Shown: positions 45,455-53,596 of the stretch, piece after piece
Position numbering within the stretch: position 1 is the stretch's first letter
How the letters are laid out: each line of letters begins with the position of its first letter
NCBI GenBank assembly: GCA_035361075.1
Contig: DAOSBX010000009.1
Coordinates: 34,788 to 98,787 of the forward strand
Direction of reading: 5' to 3'
Source of the DNA: Candidatus Hydrogenedens sp.
GTDB taxonomy: Bacteria > Hydrogenedentota > Hydrogenedentia > Hydrogenedentales > Hydrogenedentaceae
DNA length: 64,000 bases
The notes under the pieces: model-generated
Told to the model about the DNA's origin: nothing
The model's input: only the letters and a program-made list of their open reading frames with translations
Databases searched by the model: none
Translations under genes and position numbers: made by a program

Positions 45455-46105
45455 TTATTCCTTTTCTTTCTCTTCAGCTTCTTCTTTTGCCTCTTCGGCT
45501 TCTTCTGGTTTCTCTTCTTCAGTAGCCATCTTTGCTTCCATAGTCCGAGGCACATGGACAGATACAACCACACGTTCAGGTTCCGTCAATATTTTTACAC
45601 CTTCGGGTGGAATAACATCTGAAACATGGATAGCATGTCCTAATTTTAATGTAGTAACATCAACCTCAATATGTGATGGAACTTGAAGTGCAAGGCACTC
45701 GATATCTACCTCTCGAAGCTGATGGTCTAAAACGCCACCCATTTTTACACCTTCGGACTGCCCTACAAGAATAATCGGAACAGCGGTATGTATTTTTTGG
45801 TCTAAACGTATTTTTTGAAAATCAACATGTAAGATGGAATCAGTAACTGGATGACGTTGAATGTCTTTTATAATCGCTGGTGAGTCTAAGAATGAATTCC
45901 CTTCTACCTCTAATTTTACAATAGGATGTTTCCCTTCTAAATGACTGAGCATTTTGGTGAAGGTACGTGCATCCATCTTAAGTAAGACATTTTGTTCTTT
46001 CATTCCATAAAGGACTGATGGAATATTTCCCTCTTTACGCACCTTCTTTGCATGACTTTTCCCCTCACCAGAACGAACTTGAACTTTAATTGTTGGGATT
46101 TCCAT
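45455..46105 (-). CDS. rplY: Ribosomal protein bL25, long (CTC/TL5) form
   Basis: About 216 aa. The N-terminal 90 residues are the 5S rRNA-binding bL25 domain (KSHAKKVRKEGNIPSVLYG), and the next 100 form the CTC-type beta domain (LRLDQKIHTAVPIILVG and EVDIECLALQVPSHIEVDVT in outline). The last 30 residues are an Ala/Glu/Lys-rich acidic tail, as in many long forms. I chose ATG 46105 because GGAGAAAAAATT precedes it and MEIPTIKVQVR fits the family; the frame extends six codons further to an ATG at 46123. It starts 20 bases after prs, the classic prs-rplY-pth order. Confidence 0.95.
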   Translation of the reverse strand: MEIPTIKVQVRSGEGKSHAKKVRKEGNIPSVLYGMKEQNVLLKMDARTFTKMLSHLEGKHPIVKLEVEGNSFLDSPAIIKDIQRHPVTDSILHVDFQKIRLDQKIHTAVPIILVGQSEGVKMGGVLDHQLREVDIECLALQVPSHIEVDVTTLKLGHAIHVSDVIPPEGVKILTEPERVVVSVHVPRTMEAKMATEEEKPEEAEEAKEEAEEKEKE

Positions 46106-46125
46106 AATTTTTTCTCCATACATGT

Positions 46126-47085
46126 TTATAAATGTTGTGTTAAAAGACTACTTACAGATTGTTCATTGTGGATATTCTTTATAGCCTTAGCAATTAACGG
46201 GGCTAATGTTAAAACCTTAAATTTTCCCGTATCTATAGCTTCTGGCTTCAATTCAATGGAATTACATACAAATATTTCCTCAATAGGTGACTCTTGAATA
46301 GATTTAATTGCTTTTCCACTTAAAACGGGATGTGTCGCACAGGCACGAACACTTAGAGCACCATGTGCTTTAAGGGCATATGCTGCCTTTACAAGTGTTC
46401 CTGCTGTATCTACCATATCATCAAAAAGAATCGCATGGTATCCTTCAACATCACCAATAATATTCATTACTTCGGACTGGTTTTCCTTTGGACGTCTTTT
46501 ATCAACAATAGCCAGAGGTAAACCCAGTCTTGATGCAAACTCTCGGGCTCGTGCGACACTGCCCATATCTGGAGATACCACTACAAAGTCATTATTAAAA
46601 TGCTGTTTAGAAAACTCTTCAACGAAAACGACATCACCTCGTAAATGATCCAAGGGAATATCAAAGAAACCTTGTATCTGTCCACAATGTAAATCAACTG
46701 TTAAAACTCGATTCGCCCCAGCGGCTGTTATTAAATTGGCAACCAACTTGGCAGTAATTGGAACCCTTCCTTTATCTTTTCGGTCCTGGCGTGCATAGCC
46801 AAAATAGGGGATAACAGCAGTTATCCGGTCCGCAGAGGCTCTACGTACCGCGTCTATCATAATCAATAATTCCATTAAATGGTCATTAACAGGGGGACAG
46901 GTACTATTCACTAAAAAGACATCTCTTCCCCTCACATGCTCACAAATTTGAACCTGAACCTCTCCATCACTAAAACGGTCAACAATCGCTTTGCCCGGAG
47001 TGGTTCCTAAATACTCACAGATACTTTCTGTAAGTTTTCTGGATGCATTACCAGAAAAAATTTGTAAATCACCCGCACATGTCAT
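46126..47085 (-). CDS. prs: Ribose-phosphate pyrophosphokinase
   Basis: A 319-aa class I PRPP synthase, which makes PRPP from ribose 5-phosphate and ATP. Motifs: LQIFSGNASRKLTESIC at the N-terminus, RFSDGEVQVQI, VLVN-type HVRGRDVFLVNSTCPPVNDHLMELL, PYFGYARQDRK, VDLHCGQIQGFFDIP and the PRPP-binding loop AILFDDMVDTAGTLVKAA. Length and motifs are normal. It is the first protein gene of prs-rplY-pth-ilvN and lies 59 bases after tRNA-Gln on the same strand, so it may be read from the tRNA promoter. Confidence 0.97.
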   Translation of the reverse strand: MTCAGDLQIFSGNASRKLTESICEYLGTTPGKAIVDRFSDGEVQVQICEHVRGRDVFLVNSTCPPVNDHLMELLIMIDAVRRASADRITAVIPYFGYARQDRKDKGRVPITAKLVANLITAAGANRVLTVDLHCGQIQGFFDIPLDHLRGDVVFVEEFSKQHFNNDFVVVSPDMGSVARAREFASRLGLPLAIVDKRRPKENQSEVMNIIGDVEGYHAILFDDMVDTAGTLVKAAYALKAHGALSVRACATHPVLSGKAIKSIQESPIEEIFVCNSIELKPEAIDTGKFKVLTLAPLIAKAIKNIHNEQSVSSLLTQHL

Positions 47086-47143
47086 ATAACGCTCTCATCA
47101 TAATTAATTTTGAAAGTTAACAAAAAATATTTATAGAAAAAAA

Positions 47144-47219
47144 TGGCTGGGGCGGCTGGATTCGAACCAACGAATGCCGGGACCAAAACCCGGTGCCTTA
47201 CCAACTTGGCGACGCCCCA
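47144..47219 (-). tRNA. tRNA-Gln (anticodon UUG)
   Basis: A 76-base cloverleaf with encoded CCA. Acceptor TGGGGCG/CGCCCCA, discriminator G, anticodon stem CCGGG/CCCGG with loop TTTTGGT giving UUG, and T-loop TTCGAAT. It lies 85 bases after tRNA-Glu and just before prs. Confidence 0.95.
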
Positions 47220-47304
47220 ATCGTAGGATAAAAGTATATAAAAAAATCTACCTTTTTTTCAAATCTATATCGATTTCTAATAAATATGATTCAGAATAAA
47301 AAAC

Positions 47305-47382
47305 TGGCGTCCCCAAGGGGATTTGAACCCCTGTTGCCGCCGTGAAAGGGCGATGTCCTAGGCCAGGCTAGACGATGGGGAC
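47305..47382 (-). tRNA. tRNA-Glu (anticodon UUC)
   Basis: A 78-base cloverleaf with encoded CCA. Acceptor GTCCCCA/TGGGGAC, discriminator G, anticodon loop CTTTCAC giving UUC, T-loop TTCAAAT. The D-arm TAGCCTGGCCTA is typical of bacterial tRNA-Glu. Confidence 0.96.
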
Positions 47383-47409
47383 GCAAAAACATTAAAAAAT
47401 TGGAACTAT

Positions 47410-47439
47410 ATTTTACCAAAAATAAGTTCATTTTTTCAA
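47410..47439 (-). promoter_or_regulatory. Likely sigma-70 promoter for tRNA-Glu, tRNA-Gln and prs
   Basis: On the minus strand, TTGAAA (47434-47439), an 18-base spacer and TAAAAT (47410-47415), about 28 bases before the tRNA-Glu 5-prime end. Spacing and distance suit a tRNA promoter. Confidence 0.5.
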
Positions 47440-47497
47440 ATAACCATTTTTTATGCGGGTTCCATACATAGAAACAGTTCTCAAAAAAATGGTTAAC

Positions 47498-47526
47498 TTG
47501 CAAAAAAAACCTATTTTTGGTATGCT
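47498..47526 (+). promoter_or_regulatory. Likely sigma-70 promoter for tRNA-Val
   Basis: TTGCAA at 47498-47503, a 17-base spacer and TATGCT at 47521-47526, 18 bases before the tRNA. It is the only good match in the divergent gap between tRNA-Glu and tRNA-Val. Confidence 0.6.
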
Positions 47527-47544
47527 ATTATTCATATTTATTGT

Positions 47545-47621
47545 GGGCGATTAGCTCAGGTGGTTAGAGCGCTGCTTTCACACGGCAGAGGCCACTGGTT
47601 CAAGTCCAGTATCGCCCACCA
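47545..47621 (+). tRNA. tRNA-Val (anticodon CAC)
   Basis: A 77-base cloverleaf with encoded CCA. Acceptor GGGCGAT/ATCGCCC, discriminator A, anticodon loop TTCACAC giving CAC, T-loop TTCAAGT. Divergent from the other two tRNAs. Confidence 0.94.
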
Positions 47622-47640
47622 TGTTTTTTATAAATTGATT

Positions 47641-47656
47641 AAACAATAAATTGTTT
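47641..47656 (+). terminator. Terminator after tRNA-Val
   Basis: AAACAAT-AA-ATTGTTT hairpin 19 bases past the tRNA, followed by TTGTTTTTAA. The stem is AT-rich with two GC pairs. The rest of 47657-47813 is AT-rich with no gene seen. Confidence 0.5.
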
Positions 47657-47813
47657 TTGTTTTTAATCTTCTCGAAATAAAATTAATTTTTATTCCTGTC
47701 TTGTTATCTTTATTCGGACTATGTAAAATTAAAAAAATTAGATGAAGAAGCGATATTATTATTTAGTGTTTCATAATGCTTTAATAACAATGTAAATTAT
47801 ATGTCTCCAGTTT

Positions 47814-49196
47814 TTACTTCCCTATGCAGAAGGAGGAGAAAATTATATCTAACAATTCTTCTGTGGCAGTTTCACCTGTAATTTCACCTAATGCATGAAG
47901 GGCTTCGCGTAGTTCAAAAGCTATCAATTCTGGTGATAATTCTTTTTTTTGAATACAATTTTCAACACATTTTTTGGCTCTTAGTAAACTGTGTTTTTGA
48001 TGTTCATGAGAAAGGATAATATCTTCTGATATTTCTTGTTCTCCTAAAAGGACTGTCACTAATTCTTTTTCCAGTTCGTCTATTCCAACACCTGTCTTTG
48101 CTGAGGTGTAAACGATGGTCTTGATGTTTTCTAAAAGTAGAGGAGGTATCTCAGGATTTTCATTTAAATCCGTTTTGTTTACTACTAATAATACTGTTTT
48201 ATCCATATTTTCTTTCAACGATTTGTATAGTTGAACATCTTCATTATTTATATTGGTTGCATCGACGACAAATAGAATAGTGTAAGCATTCTCAACGGCT
48301 TTCCATGCTCGTTCGATGCCTTCTTTTTCTATGGGTTCTGAAACTTCTCTTAGTCCCGCGGTGTCAATTAAACGGACGGGGACACCTCCTAAGGACACAT
48401 ATTCTTCCAGATGGTCACGTGTCGTGCCTGGATAAGGTGAAACAATTGCACGGCTTTCTTGGAGCAGAGCATTGAACAAACTCGATTTTCCCACGTTCGG
48501 TTTCCCTGCAATAACGACAATGACCCCTTCTCGTATAATTTTCCCTTTTTCTGTGGTTTCGGAAAGATGTTCCATGTCAGAGGATAAATGCTTAAGGGAA
48601 TGAATAGACTGTTCCCAGATTTCTTTCGGTATGTCCTCTTCTGGAAAATCGATTATAGCTTCAACCTGAGCCAATATGGTTTTAATTTGGTCACTATATG
48701 TTTGAATTTTTTCTGAAAGGCGTCCTTCAAAGGCAGAACGGGATAATTCAAGTGATTTTTTTGTCTTGGCAAGTATCTGGTCTAAAACAGCCTCTGCTTG
48801 GGTTAAGTCCAATTTTCCATTTAGGAAGGCTCGTTTAGTAAATTCTCCCGGTTCCGCAATACGTGCGCCTTTTTTTAGAAGAGCATTAATAATCGTTTTT
48901 AATATGAGCATGTTTCCATGTGCTTGAATTTCGACGACATCCTCACCAGTATAAGAATGGGGAGCCTTCATTATTAGGATAAGCACGTTGTCGATAATTT
49001 TTCCATGCTCATCTATAACCTTACCTGTGACTAAGCCCCTCTTGATTTCGGATATATTAATTTTCCCATCTGGCTTGAAAAGAGTTGACACGATAGGTAT
49101 GGCGTCGGAGCCACTGACGCGAATGATACCTATAGCACCTATCCCTAATGGGGTACAGATAGCAGTAATTGTATCATCTCTTAATTCATACCCCAT
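47814..49196 (-). CDS. mnmE: tRNA uridine 5-carboxymethylaminomethyl modification GTPase MnmE
   Basis: A 460-aa GTPase that, with MnmG, modifies U34 of certain tRNAs. Its N-terminal formyl-THF-binding domain starts DTITAICTPLGIGAIGIIRVSG; the helical domain follows with GEFTKRAFLNGKLDLTQAEAV; the G domain has GKPNVGKSSLFNALL, PGTTRD, DTAG and NKTD; the C-terminus ends FCIGK, the conserved CxGK motif. Length is normal. It is the last gene of the rpmH-rnpA-yidD-yidC-jag-mnmE block. mnmG, often next, is absent, since tRNA-Val follows on the other strand. Confidence 0.97.
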   Translation of the reverse strand: MGYELRDDTITAICTPLGIGAIGIIRVSGSDAIPIVSTLFKPDGKINISEIKRGLVTGKVIDEHGKIIDNVLILIMKAPHSYTGEDVVEIQAHGNMLILKTIINALLKKGARIAEPGEFTKRAFLNGKLDLTQAEAVLDQILAKTKKSLELSRSAFEGRLSEKIQTYSDQIKTILAQVEAIIDFPEEDIPKEIWEQSIHSLKHLSSDMEHLSETTEKGKIIREGVIVVIAGKPNVGKSSLFNALLQESRAIVSPYPGTTRDHLEEYVSLGGVPVRLIDTAGLREVSEPIEKEGIERAWKAVENAYTILFVVDATNINNEDVQLYKSLKENMDKTVLLVVNKTDLNENPEIPPLLLENIKTIVYTSAKTGVGIDELEKELVTVLLGEQEISEDIILSHEHQKHSLLRAKKCVENCIQKKELSPELIAFELREALHALGEITGETATEELLDIIFSSFCIGK

Positions 49197-49238
49197 TATG
49201 TTTCCCTTCTTGGAATAGAATAATTTTTAGATAGAATA

Positions 49239-50297
49239 TTACTCTGAAATCTGGCCAGGTTCTGTGTCATCGCTATAAGGAGACCTACCTGGATTTCTCC
49301 TTCTCCAATCAGGTCTGTAGTCTCTTCTTCCACCACGTCTATCATTTTGTCTTCTACCACCGGGATAACGATTGGTATTATCTCGCCTATTGTCCCGTCT
49401 ATCACGTTGGAAACGGTTTCGTGGACGATATTTAGGAGCAATAACTACACAGCGATTATCACCCTTTCCAATGCTAAATGTCTCTACGGTATTATCATCT
49501 TGGAGGGTAAGGTGAATAACACGCCGTTCATGAGGAGGCATTGGTGAAAGTTTAATTTTCCGTCCCGACTTGCGAACCCGTTCAGCATAATTTAAGGCTA
49601 ATTGTTTTAGGGATTCTTTCCGTCTTGCAAGATAATTCTCTGTGTCAACAACGAATTTTTCAATAGATTCATTTTCTTCCGCACCAGAAACAATTCGGTT
49701 GATAATGAACTCTATCGCCTCAAGATTAGAACCTTTTCTGCCGATAAGCAATGCCCCTTCCTGTGACTCAATGTCTAATTTGGGAGTTCCCTCTTTAGTG
49801 CGAACAAATCGAACTTCAGCCTCTATTCCCATCTTCTGCAAAATTTCTTTTAAGAGGGATGCAGTTTCATTACCTTGAGCATCAGTAATGCTAACTTTAC
49901 TTGCTTTTTCTTTTGAATCTTTTTGGGCTTGTTGTTCTTGGTTCGCTGTTTTTACTTCTTCTTTCTCAACTTTTTGAGTTTTTTGAGAGGCAGTGCTGGA
50001 TGTCGATTTTGTTTGAACTCGGTCAGACGCTTTCTCTTTGCTCTTAACTTGTTTTGCTGTTCCTTTTTCCGATTTCTCAGAGGGCTCTTTTGATTTTTTG
50101 CTCTCCGGTTTCACTTCGGGGGCTTTACTTGTGGTGATGCGTACTTTTGCAGGGCGTGCGCCAATCCCTAAGAAACCCTTACTCCCTTCATCAAGCACTT
50201 CGATGCTGTCGGCATCTTCTAATTTGATACCCAATTCTTCCAGTGCCTTTTGCTTGGCTTCTTCAAGTGTTTCGCCTATAGATTCTACTTGTCTCAT
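49239..50297 (-). CDS. jag: Jag/KhpB-type KH-R3H RNA-binding protein with Arg-rich tail
   Basis: A 352-aa protein. Residues 1-55 form the Jag-N domain (GETLEEAKQKALEELGI, LDEGSKGFLGIGARPAKV). A charged Ser/Lys/Glu linker (56-135) leads to a KH domain (LDIESQEGALLIGRKGSNLEAIEFI, with the GRKG loop) and an R3H domain (residues about 215-285, with PMPPHERRVIH). The last 55 residues are very Arg/Asn/Asp/Gly-rich, an unusual extension that could bind RNA. Jag/KhpB homologues bind RNA and are coupled to YidC and cell division in Gram-positives. Position directly after yidC is conserved. Confidence 0.93.
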   Translation of the reverse strand: MRQVESIGETLEEAKQKALEELGIKLEDADSIEVLDEGSKGFLGIGARPAKVRITTSKAPEVKPESKKSKEPSEKSEKGTAKQVKSKEKASDRVQTKSTSSTASQKTQKVEKEEVKTANQEQQAQKDSKEKASKVSITDAQGNETASLLKEILQKMGIEAEVRFVRTKEGTPKLDIESQEGALLIGRKGSNLEAIEFIINRIVSGAEENESIEKFVVDTENYLARRKESLKQLALNYAERVRKSGRKIKLSPMPPHERRVIHLTLQDDNTVETFSIGKGDNRCVVIAPKYRPRNRFQRDRRDNRRDNTNRYPGGRRQNDRRGGRRDYRPDWRRRNPGRSPYSDDTEPGQISE

Positions 50298-50365
50298 GGC
50301 ACATTCTCCATCATAAATTTTACGGGTTAGTGTTTTTATTTATCAATAAACTGCTGTATATTAAG

Positions 50366-52282
50366 CTATTTATCATCTTCATTAACTTTCCTCTGTTTTA
50401 ATTTACGTTCTCGACGTAATTCCTTTGCCCACTGCCGTTTCTTTTCCTGTGCAGCAGTATAAAAATGCCTCCGTGCGGAGGGTGTTTTCCGAGGCGTTAT
50501 ATCTACATCTTTTGTCGGGATAATGTAATTTTGAGCAATTCCTAACAATGTGCTTACCAGAATATATAAACTTAATCCCGATGCCATGTTATAACAGATA
50601 AGTGTAAAAAATATCGGCATGATATTCATCATAATCCGCTGTTGTGGCGTTTGAACTGCGGTAGCACCTGGTGTCAATTTCTGACTTAAGTACATTGAAA
50701 TACCCATCAATATTGGTAATAAATTAATACTTTCTAAATGACCACCACTAAATGGGAAAGGAATCGAGAACGGTAAATTTATTAATCGGTCTGGTTGGGA
50801 CATGTCATTCATCCAGAAGATAAAAGGGGCACCTCTTAACTCTACCGCACTCCAGAGCATTCGATAAAGAGCGATAAAAACTGGTAACTGAAGGAATAAG
50901 GGGAGACAACCACCCAATGGATTAACACCCCGTTCACGATAAAGTTCCATCATCCTTTTTTGTAGTTCCTGTTGATTATCACCAATTTCCTGTTTTAATT
51001 TTTCTATTTCTGGTGCCAGTTTTTGCATCTTCTTCATACTAACCATGCTTTTCCATGTCAATGGAAAAACGACCAATCGAACAAGGATGGTGAGTAGAAT
51101 AATAGCCACACCATAATTTGGTATCGTCCATTCATAAAAGAAATTCAAAATACCGAGAAGGATTTTTGCAAATTTGTCCATAACTTTAACAGAGGTGAAA
51201 AATTCCCACACCTGGTCTAATCCTGTCCACGCTTTCGCAAGAAGAGAACCACGATTAGGACCAACATAGGCTTTTATTAAAAATTCCTGTGTTTCCCCTG
51301 GCGAGACTTGACATTGTGTTACACCAACGCCGACACGGAAATGTCTCGGTCCTCCTGTTATCCACCCTTGAGCCCCGTTAAATTCAGGTTTCATAGCAAT
51401 AACGAAGTAAGCACTTCGAATTGCAGTCCACCTTAAATCATAAACCCTCTCTAAAAAAGCTAATGGGTCAGGTTTTGGAGTAAATTTTGATGTTACATAT
51501 CTCAGGAGTTCACCTTTTCGTTCAAAGATGACTGTCTGTGGTATTCCTTTATTATTATCTCCCGACTTTACGTTAGGACCCCAGTTTAGAGAGAACACCG
51601 GATTTACACGATTTTGCTCCTCTGCTGGAAATATACTTGTTGCGAGATTGGAGATTCGAATACGCACATCTAATGTAAAAGGAGATTCGCCGAAGGAAAA
51701 TATTTTTTCAACTTTTATATATTCAGGGATAGTATATGAAAAATGAGCAACATGCTCTTTATCATCAACTTGCACATCCCAAATTTTTGTATCTAAGACA
51801 TCTGCTAATGGATGGTCGTGGAAACGTAGTCCAAAGGGGTATACTGAGTCCTTGTCTGGTGTATTCCTCCAAATTGGGATAAGCTGAACTAAATCATTGC
51901 GATTGGGCTTTAAATAGATATTTAGGTATTTAACCCGTGCTCCGACTCTGGTGAAAATGATTTCCATGTCATCCTTTGACAAAAGAACTTTAGTCTGTTC
52001 TTCATCAATGGAATCAGGTTCAGGTGGTAAATTTATTTCGGTAAGTGAGGTTTTTTCTGTTTTCTGGTCTACATTCTGTTTATCGTTAACAGCAGTATGT
52101 TTCTCGCTAACTTCTAAAGGAGCTGTATTGGCACCCTCAGAAGTTTTGGTTTTGTCTTCTGGGGTGGTTTTGGGAGGGTTGGGAATAAAAAAGTAACTCC
52201 AAACAACCACAATAGCGGTGAGTAATAATAACCCTATTATTTGGTTTTGGAATACTTTTTTATTATCATCATCTCCAAACAT
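50366..52282 (-). CDS. yidC: Membrane protein insertase YidC
   Basis: A 638-aa insertase with the Gram-negative layout: an N-terminal helix (residues about 10-31), a large periplasmic P1 domain (about 60-370), then the conserved C-terminal membrane core with FYEWTIPNYGVAIILLTILVRL, WKSMVSMKKMQKLAPEIEKLKQE and NPLGGCLPLFLQLPVFIALYRML in outline. The hydrophilic-groove arginine lies in the first core helix (ILVRLVVFP). The P1 domain argues for an outer-membrane-bearing organism. The Lys/Arg-rich C-terminal tail (about 50 residues) may touch ribosomes. It lies between yidD and jag in the standard order. Confidence 0.97.
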   Translation of the reverse strand: MFGDDDNKKVFQNQIIGLLLLTAIVVVWSYFFIPNPPKTTPEDKTKTSEGANTAPLEVSEKHTAVNDKQNVDQKTEKTSLTEINLPPEPDSIDEEQTKVLLSKDDMEIIFTRVGARVKYLNIYLKPNRNDLVQLIPIWRNTPDKDSVYPFGLRFHDHPLADVLDTKIWDVQVDDKEHVAHFSYTIPEYIKVEKIFSFGESPFTLDVRIRISNLATSIFPAEEQNRVNPVFSLNWGPNVKSGDNNKGIPQTVIFERKGELLRYVTSKFTPKPDPLAFLERVYDLRWTAIRSAYFVIAMKPEFNGAQGWITGGPRHFRVGVGVTQCQVSPGETQEFLIKAYVGPNRGSLLAKAWTGLDQVWEFFTSVKVMDKFAKILLGILNFFYEWTIPNYGVAIILLTILVRLVVFPLTWKSMVSMKKMQKLAPEIEKLKQEIGDNQQELQKRMMELYRERGVNPLGGCLPLFLQLPVFIALYRMLWSAVELRGAPFIFWMNDMSQPDRLINLPFSIPFPFSGGHLESINLLPILMGISMYLSQKLTPGATAVQTPQQRIMMNIMPIFFTLICYNMASGLSLYILVSTLLGIAQNYIIPTKDVDITPRKTPSARRHFYTAAQEKKRQWAKELRRERKLKQRKVNEDDK

Positions 52283-52363
52283 GTTCTAAAACTCCATTAC
52301 ATAATATACGGTATTAACTCATTGGAGGGTACTGCTACTACAATCCGATATGAAGTGAAAATA

Positions 52364-52624
52364 CTATGAAAGGGGACTTTTATAGGAGTGATGCTTCTTA
52401 CAGCTAAGGAATTCCAGAGGAACAGGGTCATAACCACCTTTGCAAAAAGGTTGACATCTTAAAATCCGCCAGATAGTTAATATTATTCCTCTGATAAATC
52501 CATATCGCTGGAAAGATTCGATGGCATAATTTGAGCAACTCGGGTAAAACCGACAGTGTTGCCCTAATAAAGGAGATAACCCCTTCTGATAAGCTTTAAT
52601 TAATAAAATTGCAACTTTAGCCAT
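52364..52624 (-). CDS. yidD: Membrane protein insertion efficiency factor YidD
   Basis: 86 aa from ATG 52624. The YidD pattern is complete: ILLIKAYQKGLSPLLGQHCRFYPSCSNYAIES, with the three conserved cysteines, then WRILRCQPFCKGGYDPVP. A longer frame exists to 52708, but the start is fixed by GGAGATTCTCG ahead of ATG 52624 and by alignment with the family (MAKVAILLIKAY). It overlaps the end of rnpA by eight bases, so it is translationally coupled. Confidence 0.95.
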   Translation of the reverse strand: MAKVAILLIKAYQKGLSPLLGQHCRFYPSCSNYAIESFQRYGFIRGIILTIWRILRCQPFCKGGYDPVPLEFLSCKKHHSYKSPLS

Positions 52625-52973
52625 CGAGAATCTCCGCCGTTTTAAGGAGTTGTTCCAGCTCTGCATCAATCTGTTGATGGTCCCAGTTCGAAACTTCAGG
52701 GCGGGCAACTACAATCAAGGTTCCACTTTTCAAAAAACGTGGCCGATTGAGTCGGTAATACTCACGAATATATCTTTTAATTCTGTTTCTTTCCACCGAC
52801 TGTCCTACCTTCTTTGAAACTACAATTCCCAGTTTGTTGCCCGACACTTCATCGGAAAACCAGTAGCAAACCAAACCTTTCCCCGAAAATCGCTTTCCCT
52901 TCTCAAAAACATACTCGAAATCCTTTTTCTTTCGAAGTCGATATTCTTTGGAAAAGCTGAATTGACGGGGCAC
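52617..52973 (-). CDS. rnpA: Ribonuclease P protein component
   Basis: A 118-aa basic protein. It starts with FSKEYRLRKKKDFEYVFEKGKRFSGKGLVCYW, typical of RnpA, and has the RNR-type motif SVERNRIKRYIREYYRL, the conserved RNA-binding helix. It is the protein cofactor of RNase P in tRNA 5-prime processing. It lies 30 bases after rpmH, in the conserved rpmH-rnpA order, and overlaps yidD. Confidence 0.96.
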   Translation of the reverse strand: MPRQFSFSKEYRLRKKKDFEYVFEKGKRFSGKGLVCYWFSDEVSGNKLGIVVSKKVGQSVERNRIKRYIREYYRLNRPRFLKSGTLIVVARPEVSNWDHQQIDAELEQLLKTAEILDG

Positions 52974-53003
52974 AATTTATTTCACCCTCCATGGTATTGT
53001 TTA

Positions 53004-53162
53004 TTAATATTTTTTCTCAACACGGTCTGATACCGTTAAATACTTACGACCCTTTCTACGACGGGCACTTAATACCGCTCGACCCCAACGGGTTGCCATA
53101 CGAGCACGAAAACCATGGGTTCTTAACCTTCGTGTAGTTGATGGTTGATACGTTCTTTTCAC
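53004..53162 (-). CDS. rpmH: Ribosomal protein bL34
   Basis: A 52-aa very basic protein read directly from the sequence, with a GTG start at 53162 and TAA at 53004. It begins MKRTYQPSTTRRLRTHGFRA and continues with RMATRWGRAVLSARRRKGRK, the bL34 signature. It is slightly longer than the usual 44-47 aa, ending in SDRVEKKY. An AAAGGAG lies six bases before the GTG. It is the first gene of the rnpA-yidC block. Confidence 0.97.
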   Translation of the reverse strand: MKRTYQPSTTRRLRTHGFRARMATRWGRAVLSARRRKGRKYLTVSDRVEKKY

Positions 53163-53596
53163 TCGTGACTCCTTTTACTTTTGATACTCATTAAAAATTT
53201 AAATTTGTTATATATCTCTTAAAAATATTATCCCCTTAATAAATTTAATGTTTCAATCGCAAATTAAGATATTTATTATATAATCTTTATGTATATCATT
53301 TCAAATATAAAAATTATGGATTCAAATTTACTTATAGGTAAGATAATATAAAAAGGAACCTAACATTTTATATATTTGAGTTATAGTATAGTAGTAAAAA
53401 ATGTTGTTTTAAAAATCTACTGTTTTCTCATCAATACCATAAAATATTAGAATTTGCAATAATAAATTGAAATTCTTGTTCTAATAATGTATTATTCCTA
53501 TTAAGGAAATATGAAAAAAACTTAAAATTAATAATTATGAAATTAAATAACATGAAAATAATTTAGTCCTATTTAATTAAATTGAGGGAGACCTCT
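53163..53596. other. AT-rich gap between rpmH and the PilT-like gene
   Basis: About 430 bases, divergent, around 75-80 percent A/T by eye. In many bacteria dnaA and oriC lie upstream of rpmH, but here I find no DnaA box (TTATNCACA) cluster and no dnaA. It must hold two divergent promoters. I see no gene. Confidence 0.4.

Noticed and set aside
53163..53596. Replication origin next to rpmH
   Set aside because: The location is classic, but I find no DnaA boxes and no dnaA or dnaN gene.
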